Assembly: GCA_030706745.1 (NCBI GenBank) | Contig: JAUZNX010000003.1 | Span: 1-64,000, forward strand | Source: Bacteroidota bacterium | GTDB lineage: Bacteria; Bacteroidota; Ignavibacteria; Palsa-1295 | Reading direction: 5' to 3' | Length of the DNA: 64,000 nucleotides | In this document: piece by piece, positions 35,454-43,477 of the stretch | Position numbering within the stretch: position 1 is the first letter of the stretch | How the letters are laid out: each line of letters begins with the position of its first letter | The notes under the pieces: generated by a model | Told to the model about the DNA's origin: nothing | Databases searched by the model: none | What the model saw: the letters and a program-made list of their open reading frames with translations, nothing else | Program-made: the position numbers and the translations under genes

Positions 35454-37022
35454 ATGGAACACTCGAATAAAATGGATGGCGCATTGCCTGGCGGGATACT
35501 GCCGAGTGGAATGTCGCAAGCCGAAAAGGACAAGCTCGAAGAACGCATCATGGCGTACTTCGATGGCGCATTGGATAAGGCGTCGTCGAATCGGCTCCTC
35601 AGCGACGTCTCGGCAAATGCGGAGGCGCGCGCGCTATTTCACAGTCACGAAGTGCTCAATCGTGTGATTGCTGCCGCGCGTGTGCCACTCGAAGCGCCCC
35701 TGGAAGTCAAACGGTCTATCGTCGAGCGCATCCCCAGTTTGGTCGCGTTCATACCCGGTCTACTCGGAACATCCCAGATGCTCCCGGTCTTGACACAGAG
35801 CGCGAATCCGTTTCTCGCATTCCTCAGCAAGATACCATTGTCAACCGCTATCTCCATCGGTACATCTGCCGTGGTGCTGACGACTGCTGGCGTGATTGTG
35901 AAGAACAAGCTCGATGAAAGTGCTGCCAACGAAGCGAGATCGCATGTTGCAGTTGTCCGGCAACATGAAGCACCTCCGGCGAGCGCGATGCCTTATGCAC
36001 CATTAGCGACGGCGAATACTGACGCTGCTCACGCACCATCGATGAATGGAGCAACTCCTCACATCGCTACTGAGAATGCAGCATCTACTGGTTCGACGGC
36101 TGCAAAAATTGCACGTACCAGAGTAGCAAATAATAGGGCAGCGACTTCTAATCAATCTTTCGCTGTCGCGAATAGGGCCTTTCGAGCCGATGAAGCCGCG
36201 AATTCCAACAATAGAATTCAGGCGAATGACAGTCGTCATAGTCAACCGGTAGTAACGAGAACTCCAAGCGCCCTTCCCGAGCAATCGAAAGCAGATGCTC
36301 CAACGCCCCCGGATAATACTCCTGCACTCACTGCGGTCGCGCCATCTAGTGTGCCGGCGGTTGCAGCGAACATTCCGGTTTCGCGTCCTTCTGTCATTTC
36401 GCCAATGCCACTCGATTTTGGTGACGGGATTGTTTTACGACCTTTCGTCTCCTCTGGAGTTGGGATTGCGTCCTGGTCCGCTGGGCCAACACTTGTCGAA
36501 GGTGCGAAGCACCGAAGCGCAGGAAGCAAACTCATCCAGGACTTTCGAGCCGGGTTCGATCTTGCAGTCAACGACGTGCTCTCACTGCGATTCGAGGGAG
36601 GCCAGAGCCAATTCGCGCATCAGGTCTTGCATGGCGATAATCTCTCTGGCAACGGAGAATTGCCAACGTATGCCATCTATACCGCCGTTACCCTCGATCA
36701 GGCATATTGGACCGGGATCGGTCTATCATACTCGATTGCTGTCGGTCAGGTGCCACTACAGTTCAGTCTTGATGGAGGCCCGGTATGGCTGCATCCGATT
36801 GGATGGACTGCAGGTCTTGGCCTTTCGACCGAGTTCGATTTAGGCTCTAGGCTCGCACTGCGACCTGGCATGACCTTCAACCTTACTGGTACGGGCCGCG
36901 ATGGGATGCGGAACGCCGACGCCAATCCCGCATCAAGTATTTTCCTGAATCGTGAGTTCAACGAATCGAGGATGATCTACTCCTCGCTTGGACTTAACAT
37001 CGGCTTTATGTTCCGATTCTGA
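35454..37022 (+). CDS. Anti-sigma-like membrane protein fused to an outer-membrane barrel-like domain
   Basis: A 522-residue protein. Residues 26-75 (LEERIMAYFDGALDKASSNR and following) resemble the cytosolic helical domain of anti-sigma factors, without zinc-binding Cys/His. One transmembrane helix follows at about 129-149 (LSTAISIGTSAVVLTTAGVI). Residues 150-310 are a long Ala/Asn/Pro-rich linker. The last 210 residues have strands such as GIVLRPFVSSGVGIASW, LSLRFEGGQSQFAHQVL and a terminal LGLNIGFMFRF, the pattern of a small outer-membrane barrel. It would thus cross the whole envelope. It directly follows the sigma gene and overlaps the next lipoprotein by 1 bp. Confidence 0.72.
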   Translation: MEHSNKMDGALPGGILPSGMSQAEKDKLEERIMAYFDGALDKASSNRLLSDVSANAEARALFHSHEVLNRVIAAARVPLEAPLEVKRSIVERIPSLVAFIPGLLGTSQMLPVLTQSANPFLAFLSKIPLSTAISIGTSAVVLTTAGVIVKNKLDESAANEARSHVAVVRQHEAPPASAMPYAPLATANTDAAHAPSMNGATPHIATENAASTGSTAAKIARTRVANNRAATSNQSFAVANRAFRADEAANSNNRIQANDSRHSQPVVTRTPSALPEQSKADAPTPPDNTPALTAVAPSSVPAVAANIPVSRPSVISPMPLDFGDGIVLRPFVSSGVGIASWSAGPTLVEGAKHRSAGSKLIQDFRAGFDLAVNDVLSLRFEGGQSQFAHQVLHGDNLSGNGELPTYAIYTAVTLDQAYWTGIGLSYSIAVGQVPLQFSLDGGPVWLHPIGWTAGLGLSTEFDLGSRLALRPGMTFNLTGTGRDGMRNADANPASSIFLNREFNESRMIYSSLGLNIGFMFRF

Positions 37023-38515
37023 TGAAATCCTTACTTACCATATTTCTCCTCGGCCTAGCACTCGCTGGCTGCACCACGCTAACCGCGCCGGTGCCGGCGA
37101 CGCTTCCGTCCGACCTGACAAGCTACTTCTGGCCGAATAAGGATACCTCCTTCAACTATATCGCTAGCACTGGTAGTGGTCATGCGATTACGCTAACGTC
37201 AGGTGGGGCGATTTATGATAAGGACCTCGGAACAGATTCGACAGTATTACTCAATGTATCCCTTGGCAATGCTCAAGTGAACATTTCCGGTCTGTCCGCA
37301 GCGGACTTACTCGGTCTCGATGCGTCCTTGAGCATCGTAAGTGATACCGCCCCGAACTTCGGTAGTAATCCATTGGCCCTCAGCTCGATAGCTTCAATTG
37401 GCAAGACATTATATGCTTCGAGCGGCAATAACATATACCAATATTATCCACATGGGGATTCTTTGCATGCGGTATGGCAAGCGCCGTTCTCGGGTATTCG
37501 CCTGATTGCGGGACGGGCATCGAATCTTTATGCATTCCAGATCGGTGGTAATGGGATTGCAATAAAGCAAAAGGGCGCCAATTGGACGGCTTCTGTCCCG
37601 GCGCCGGGAAATATCAACTGTTTTACTCCAGGCGATGAGTTTGGGCACGATCATGTCCACTTTTGGATCGCAACTGGCCCCCGCCTCTATCGTTATTCCC
37701 AATCCGGCTGGGCACCGGTCGGGTTCGTCTTCTCAGCGCCAATTACGGCCATGGACGAAGTTTTTGACGATGACAATTTGCTAGTTGGGTTAAGTAACGG
37801 CGCGCTGTTTAATGTACATTCTGACGGTCATCGTGATTCGTTAGGAATGCTGCCGCCACCAATCACTGCCATTGAAAACGGGTTCGTAGGCACTTCGAAT
37901 GGCTTGTTTACTTTCTATGGACCCAGCCTCACGCCCGTACGGAATGGCGCGATTACGGCTCTTCTCGGATCAGGCGGCGGTGGGGTTTTTGCCGGGCTTA
38001 GCAATGATAGTGTCTTTTGGTATTTCAATAATGCTCAGATCGACTTTGGGACTCCCGCAAGTGTTCCCGTGAGCCAATTTAGTGATACGGGGCTTACACC
38101 ACCTCTTTTTGCGCTGGCCGGTTCGCAACTCTACGAGCATCAAAAGGATAATAGCTGGGTGCTACGAGGTCAGGGTACGCCAACCGCTTCAAAATGGACT
38201 CCGGGCACCTTCACGATGTTGAAAGATGTCCCGGATTGGCGCGCGGCATATGTGGAAGACTTTTCGTCCAACGACATCCGAGGCTACGCATATTGGGCAA
38301 GCGTTGTGCTTGGCACGCAGGGGAGCGCGAACATTCAGCTTGATGGTCTTGCATACAACGATGTGATTGCTGTACAATACACACCGATGATAAATGGTGT
38401 TGTCGAAAACATATCCGCGCCAACATATCTGATCTACTATCAGCGCGGCCGGGGTCCTATTCGAATCGAGCGAACCGAGGCCGGGGTTAAGACCATTACC
38501 CGGCTGGTCCAGTAA
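37022..38515 (+). CDS. Lipoprotein of the sigma/anti-sigma operon
   Basis: A 497-residue lipoprotein (MKSLLTIFLLGLALAGCTTL; lipobox LAGC). The middle consists of short repeating turns like a propeller: SSIASIGKTLYASSGNNIYQ, RLIAGRASNLYAF, DDNLLVGLSNGALFNV, GSGGGGVFAGLSNDSVFWYF. The C-terminal 90 residues (VPDWRAAYVEDFSSNDIRG and after) look like another beta domain. ATG overlaps the preceding TGA (TGATG), so it is coupled to the barrel fusion. It could be the outer partner of the signalling device; no family is recognised. Confidence 0.72.
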   Translation: MKSLLTIFLLGLALAGCTTLTAPVPATLPSDLTSYFWPNKDTSFNYIASTGSGHAITLTSGGAIYDKDLGTDSTVLLNVSLGNAQVNISGLSAADLLGLDASLSIVSDTAPNFGSNPLALSSIASIGKTLYASSGNNIYQYYPHGDSLHAVWQAPFSGIRLIAGRASNLYAFQIGGNGIAIKQKGANWTASVPAPGNINCFTPGDEFGHDHVHFWIATGPRLYRYSQSGWAPVGFVFSAPITAMDEVFDDDNLLVGLSNGALFNVHSDGHRDSLGMLPPPITAIENGFVGTSNGLFTFYGPSLTPVRNGAITALLGSGGGGVFAGLSNDSVFWYFNNAQIDFGTPASVPVSQFSDTGLTPPLFALAGSQLYEHQKDNSWVLRGQGTPTASKWTPGTFTMLKDVPDWRAAYVEDFSSNDIRGYAYWASVVLGTQGSANIQLDGLAYNDVIAVQYTPMINGVVENISAPTYLIYYQRGRGPIRIERTEAGVKTITRLVQ

Positions 38516-38648
38516 CGCAACTTCAATTCGCTCTAATCGGCGGAGACGAAAATTCTCTCTCGTGCGTTTGTAGTCCTTCCTATTTGTGCGGATGAGCGCC
38601 TGCGGAAGCAGGAATCATGCGCGGTACGTTCGGACATAACCTTAGACA

Positions 38649-39809
38649 ATGCAAATCGCACAGCGTATCGATCGTCTCGGCACCGAGACCTCTTTTGTAG
38701 TCCTCGCCAGAGCTCGTGAACTCGAGGCCCAAGGTAAAGATATCGTTCACCTTGAGATCGGCGAGCCCGATTTCGATACTGCACCGAACATCATCGAGGC
38801 CGCCAAGAACGCGCTCGATGCGGGTTACACGCACTACGGTCCGGCGGCGGGCTTGCCACAATTCCGCAAGACGATCGCCGAAGTCGAGGGCGCGCGGCGT
38901 GGACTCGAATTCAAGCCGGATATGGTCGTCGTTACGCCCGGCGCCAAGCCGATCATGTATTACGCCATCATGGCGATTGTCAATCCGGGCGATGAGGTGA
39001 TCTACCCGAATCCTGGTTTTCCGATTTACGAAAGCGCCATCGAACTTGCCGGCGGGACAGCCGTGCCGCTGCCGCTGCTGGAATCGAAGGGGTTTAGCTT
39101 CAACATTGATGATCTGAAGTCGCTCATTACGCCGAAGACGCGGATGATTGTCATCAACTCGCCACAGAATCCGACTGGCGGCATTCTATCGCAAGAGGAC
39201 CTTCGGGAAATTGCTGAACTCGCAGTGAAGCACGATTTATGGGTCCTCACCGACGAAATCTATGGCCGCGTGACCTATGATGGCTTCAAAAATTACACGA
39301 TTGCGAGCTACCCCGGAATGATGGAGCGCACCATCATTCTCGATGGATTTTCGAAGACTTACGCCATGACCGGCTGGCGATTGGGCTACGGGATTATGCC
39401 GAAGCATCTCGCCGAGGTTGTCGCCAAACTGCAGACGAATGTTGCAAGCTGTACTGCGAGCTTCATTCAAGTTGCTGGTATTGAGGCACTCACTGGCCCT
39501 CAGGACTGGGTGGACAACGTGGTGGAAGAATTCCGCCGCCGTCGCGATCTTATTGTTGACGGAATGAATTCACTCCCGGGCTTCAAGTGTCACAAGCCGC
39601 TCGGTGCGTTCTACGTGTTCCCAAACACGACCGGTACGGGCATGGACTCACGGACGCTGGCGAACAAAATCCTGAACGAGGGCGGCGTTGCATGTCTGTC
39701 TGGTTCGACGTTCGGCAAATATGGCGAAGGCTACGTCCGATTCTCATACGCGAACTCGATGGAGAATATCGAGAAGGGCATCGACCGGATCCGCAAACTA
39801 CTTTCATAA
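38649..39809 (+). CDS. Pyridoxal-phosphate aminotransferase, aspartate type
   Basis: Class I/II aminotransferase of 386 residues, most like thermophilic/Bacillus-type aspartate aminotransferases. Signatures: HLEIGEPDFDTAPN, GYTHYGPAAGLPQFRKTIAE, NSPQNPTGGILS, the aspartate that binds PLP nitrogen in VLTDEIYGRV, and the Schiff-base lysine in ILDGFSKTYAMTGWRLGYG. The C-terminal FRYSYANS-type end here is VRFSYANSMENIEKGI. It stands alone between the sigma operon and the M1 peptidase. Substrate could also be another amino acid pair. Confidence 0.88.
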   Translation: MQIAQRIDRLGTETSFVVLARARELEAQGKDIVHLEIGEPDFDTAPNIIEAAKNALDAGYTHYGPAAGLPQFRKTIAEVEGARRGLEFKPDMVVVTPGAKPIMYYAIMAIVNPGDEVIYPNPGFPIYESAIELAGGTAVPLPLLESKGFSFNIDDLKSLITPKTRMIVINSPQNPTGGILSQEDLREIAELAVKHDLWVLTDEIYGRVTYDGFKNYTIASYPGMMERTIILDGFSKTYAMTGWRLGYGIMPKHLAEVVAKLQTNVASCTASFIQVAGIEALTGPQDWVDNVVEEFRRRRDLIVDGMNSLPGFKCHKPLGAFYVFPNTTGTGMDSRTLANKILNEGGVACLSGSTFGKYGEGYVRFSYANSMENIEKGIDRIRKLLS

Positions 39810-39810
39810 A

Positions 39811-39914
39811 GGATGAGGGATGAAGGATGAGAGATGAAGGTTCTGCTATTGTGAGCTTCAAAAAATCTACCTGGATTATTGTATTTGCCTTCATCCTTCA
39901 TCCCTTATCCTCCA
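39811..39914. repeat. Heptamer repeat pair around and inside a signal peptide
   Basis: Left: AAGGATG, AGGGATG, AAGGATG, AGAGATG in tandem (39808-39837). Right, inverted: CCTTCAT, CCTTCAT, CCCTTAT, CCTCCAT (39888-39915). The left array surrounds the M1 start codon; the right array encodes the signal-peptide core FILHPLSSIL. Confidence 0.88.
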
Positions 39915-42900
39915 TACTTGCCGGACAAAAATACTGGCAGCAGCACGTCTCCTACGACATCCGTGTCACGCTGATCGATAGCATCCACACGTTGGATGGC
40001 TCGCTTTCGGTCATCTATTCCAACAACTCACCGGACACGCTCCGAGAGGTCTACTTTCATCTTTATGCCAACGCCTTCCAGCCAGGTAGCTTGATGGATG
40101 AGCGTGCGCACGCAATCCACTCCGCGCCTATATACAACCGCATCAGTTCTCTGCCGGAAAGGGAGCAAGGCCGATATTGGATCGGCGCGATGATGGCCGA
40201 TAGCTTGACCGCCAAATACGCGATCACCGGTACTGTTATGCGCGTGGCTCTTCCAAGGCCGCTGGCTTCAGGTGGATCGGTCACCATCGTCTTTCCATTT
40301 CGAGAACAGGTGCCGCGACAAATCCGTAGGAGTGGATGGATGTCTCGAGAGGGTGTGCAGTATTCCATGTCCCAATGGTATCCCAAGATCGCCGAATATG
40401 ACAACGAAGGCTGGCACCGGCAGGAGTATGTCGCGCGCGAGTTCTACGGCGTTTGGGGCGATTTTAATGTCGAGATAACGGCGCCTTCGCGATTCGTCAT
40501 CGGCGCCACCGGTGAGTGTACAAATCCGCGTGATGTCGGGCATGGGTATGACCGAATCGCTGGTGGTGAGCGGGAAGGCATTCTCTTCCCAACAGAGGCA
40601 GCGCCTTCCATCACTACGTGGCACTTCCACGCATCGTCGGTCCATGATTTTGCCTGGGTTGCCGACGACGATTACGTTCACGAATGGTCGACCTGGCAGG
40701 ACACGATCATGTTGCATGCGTTTTATAAGCGTCGCTACGCGCCGTTTTGGCATGATGCAATCCGATACTCACGTCATGCGCTTGAGACATACAGCGAGTT
40801 GTTTGGTCCATATGCGTATCGCAACTTCTCCTGCACAATGGCCGGTGATGGCGGAATGGAATACCCGCAGCTAATCATGATTACCGGTTACAGACCCACA
40901 CCGGGCTCCATGGCTGGTGTGATAGCCCATGAGACGGCGCATCAATGGTTCTACGGCATGCTCGGCTCGAACGAAACGCGCGAAGCCTTCATGGATGAGG
41001 GCTTTACGTCGTGGGCCACTACCGTCGCGATGAATCGGTTATGGGGTGACCATCAAATTCCACCCGGACAGGAGCGGTCGTGGCTCGACGGGTTCATTCC
41101 GAAGTTCAGTAACAAACGGGATAATTATCGCGGGTATCAAAGCCTTGCAAGCGAAGGCTTTGAAGAACCACTCGATATTCCGCATGACTGGTTCCGCGAG
41201 GACCTAACCGCAGGTCAGGTCTACGGCAAGACGCAAGCGATTCTCTCGATGCTTCAATACACGCTGGGTGATGAGGTCTTTGCTCGTGGCATGAAAAGAT
41301 ACTATAATGAGTGGCACTTCAAGCATCCACACTTGGTCGATTTCAAAAGAGTGATGGAAAACGTGGCCCACACCGATCTGGACTGGTTCTTCGATGAGTG
41401 GTTCCGTACAACGCGAACAGTTGACTATGAGGCGATGGACGTATCTTCAGAGGTGGTTGCCGAAGGATACAACAACACACTCAGGCTTCGCAACAACAAT
41501 CTGGCCGTCATGCCGATCGACCTGCTTCTGCATTATGATGACGGATCCGCCGGCGCTACGACCATTCCCCTGGTGACAAACAAAGACCTTGTTTATCACA
41601 AGAGCGGCGTCGAAATGTTTCTGCCAGGCTGGGATTGGGTCTCGCCAAACTATGAGGCGAGCTTAGTCACACCAAAGCGCATCTCATGGTTCGAAATCGA
41701 TACCTCCTGGCGCCTGCAGGACCTGCACTGGCTGAACAATTACAGCGCGCGCTCGGCCCTTTGGACCCCACCAGGCGAGTGGGCAGTCTGGAAGCAGCTA
41801 TTCATCTATCCGCCGATCGACAAGTACTATTCCGTGGTCCGACCGATTCTTTGGTGGGACTCGATTTCGAAATTCAATGCCGGAGTCGGGGCAAAATTCG
41901 GAATGAACAACAGCTTCTCCGGCGACGCGAAGTTGATCTACAAATCGGATCCGCTTCGCGATACCACTCCTTTGTGGTACGATCATTTGGACGGCGCACT
42001 GGACTATCACATACCAGTGGATTGGCTGGGCCGCCTCACAACCTTCGGAGTCAGGGCGAGTAAGATGGATGGCATCGGCACGGTGGGCGCTGAACTGACG
42101 AAGGTTTTTCGACCCGAATATTTGCGGCTTGGTCCAACGCACACTGGTTCGCTCTACCTCGAATCACAAACGTTGCTGAATCCGTCCTATCCTGTTTATC
42201 ATTCCGAGTGGTCGGCGGCTGGCAGTGAGGTTGCTGGGCTTACCTACTCCGTCGTGAGCGAGGATGCGACCGAGCGGTTCGATCTCAAAGCGGAAAGCGC
42301 TGTGTGGGGAAGCTCATTCGAGCGGGCGAAAGTGAAGTTCGAGGACGATTTCAGTCTGGGCGGGAATTTCGGCAGTCGCATACGGCTGACTGCTGGAACG
42401 GCGACAGCTTCAACGCCCGTGGAGCGAACATTCTGGCTTGCGCGCGCAAGCAACTATGAGGACAACCAAAGCTCGTTTTTCCGGGCGGTGACGGATGTGA
42501 GTCCTGCGCTCGATCGAAAAGCCTCGGCGTTTGTCGAGGGTGGGGCGGGCGTCCGCGGCTATGCAATCGACGAGGTTGCGGACACGGCGCATAGCCTGCG
42601 TGGTACGCAAATGTTTGGTGTAAGCGATGACATCACGCTGCCGAATGTGCTCCGCAATCTCTGGAGCCCACTCGCTACATTAGGTTTTGGGCTGTTTGTG
42701 GACGCCGGGTGGGTGGGCGAGCCAACCCTCGACTTCTGGCATGACGTCCGCACGAATCTTCGAACAGATGCGGGAGCAACCGTTTCGGTCAATCTGCGCG
42801 ATTGGTTGCCATACCAGCTTCGCGGTGTAGCAGATGAATATGCGCCAGTTCCATTGATCAAATTGGTCCTGCCACTGTATGAAAATCTTCCTGCTGATGG

Positions 42901-42952
42901 GAAGAAGCCCGTCGCGTTCCGCTGGGGGCTCGCAATCGGAGCAAGCCTGTAA
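39827..42952 (+). CDS. Exported M1-family zinc aminopeptidase
   Basis: A 1041-residue peptidase. GGMEYPQLIMI is the M1 substrate motif; zinc ligands are His368, His372 (HETAH) and Glu391 (FMDEGF), at the exact HExxH-x18-E spacing. N-terminus: WIIVFAFILHPLSSILAGQ is the signal peptide; ATG 39827 or GTG 39851 (MSFKKSTWIIV) may be the start, the latter giving a cleaner signal. The C-terminal 350 residues hold further beta-rich segments ending LVLPLYENLPADGKKPVAF and RWGLAIGASL, similar to outer-membrane barrel ends, an addition beyond the M1 core. It probably degrades peptides at the cell envelope. Confidence 0.88.
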   Translation: MRDEGSAIVSFKKSTWIIVFAFILHPLSSILAGQKYWQQHVSYDIRVTLIDSIHTLDGSLSVIYSNNSPDTLREVYFHLYANAFQPGSLMDERAHAIHSAPIYNRISSLPEREQGRYWIGAMMADSLTAKYAITGTVMRVALPRPLASGGSVTIVFPFREQVPRQIRRSGWMSREGVQYSMSQWYPKIAEYDNEGWHRQEYVAREFYGVWGDFNVEITAPSRFVIGATGECTNPRDVGHGYDRIAGGEREGILFPTEAAPSITTWHFHASSVHDFAWVADDDYVHEWSTWQDTIMLHAFYKRRYAPFWHDAIRYSRHALETYSELFGPYAYRNFSCTMAGDGGMEYPQLIMITGYRPTPGSMAGVIAHETAHQWFYGMLGSNETREAFMDEGFTSWATTVAMNRLWGDHQIPPGQERSWLDGFIPKFSNKRDNYRGYQSLASEGFEEPLDIPHDWFREDLTAGQVYGKTQAILSMLQYTLGDEVFARGMKRYYNEWHFKHPHLVDFKRVMENVAHTDLDWFFDEWFRTTRTVDYEAMDVSSEVVAEGYNNTLRLRNNNLAVMPIDLLLHYDDGSAGATTIPLVTNKDLVYHKSGVEMFLPGWDWVSPNYEASLVTPKRISWFEIDTSWRLQDLHWLNNYSARSALWTPPGEWAVWKQLFIYPPIDKYYSVVRPILWWDSISKFNAGVGAKFGMNNSFSGDAKLIYKSDPLRDTTPLWYDHLDGALDYHIPVDWLGRLTTFGVRASKMDGIGTVGAELTKVFRPEYLRLGPTHTGSLYLESQTLLNPSYPVYHSEWSAAGSEVAGLTYSVVSEDATERFDLKAESAVWGSSFERAKVKFEDDFSLGGNFGSRIRLTAGTATASTPVERTFWLARASNYEDNQSSFFRAVTDVSPALDRKASAFVEGGAGVRGYAIDEVADTAHSLRGTQMFGVSDDITLPNVLRNLWSPLATLGFGLFVDAGWVGEPTLDFWHDVRTNLRTDAGATVSVNLRDWLPYQLRGVADEYAPVPLIKLVLPLYENLPADGKKPVAFRWGLAIGASL

Positions 42953-42953
42953 T

Positions 42954-43409
42954 CTACAGCAGGAGGCTGAAATTGAACGTACCACCGGTCACAACCACGC
43001 TGTCGCCGGCTGTGGACTTTGCGTGGAAGCTGAATGTGCCAGCCGCGCGCGAAGACGAGAAGGTCGTTAGGTGAACGGCTCCGATACCCGGTTCAGATAC
43101 GTAAGATGTTCGTGCGCTTGTGAAAATGCAACCGACAAGCGAGTCATCGATGGGATACAGCCCGGTATCCGTGATCGCGGTCGAAAGTTGCAAGTCGATG
43201 CCGAGGGTATCCATCGTGCCACTCAGATCGAGCAGCCCTGACTGAGGATGGCCCACCCCGGTGATTTGGGCACTCCAAGCTTTACCGTTGACCGTAGCGG
43301 TCATCGGAGAGTATTGTGTGTTCGATTTTGGGCTCGTAGATTGTTTGCACGACGTAAGTGACGCAGAGCATACTGTGCACGCGACAAGAATTAGAGACAA
43401 GTTCCTCAT
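42954..43409 (-). CDS. Lipoprotein, DUF6252-like
   Basis: A 151-residue lipoprotein (MRNLSLILVACTVCSASLTS, Cys after LTS). The mature part starts with the phrase MTATVNGKAWSAQITGVGH, typical of the DUF6252 family in Bacteroidota, and is all-beta (GVHLTTFSS-like strands, end GGTFNFSLLL). The ATG at 43409 was chosen over an upstream frame for the signal peptide. It converges with the M1 gene with 1 bp between stops. Role unknown. Confidence 0.75.
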   Translation of the reverse strand: MRNLSLILVACTVCSASLTSCKQSTSPKSNTQYSPMTATVNGKAWSAQITGVGHPQSGLLDLSGTMDTLGIDLQLSTAITDTGLYPIDDSLVGCIFTSARTSYVSEPGIGAVHLTTFSSSRAAGTFSFHAKSTAGDSVVVTGGTFNFSLLL

Positions 43410-43477
43410 GTGGCAGTCATGTTCTCCAAATGCCATTTGGTTCCAAGACTTCAGGCGTACACTACAGAGTCATATTT

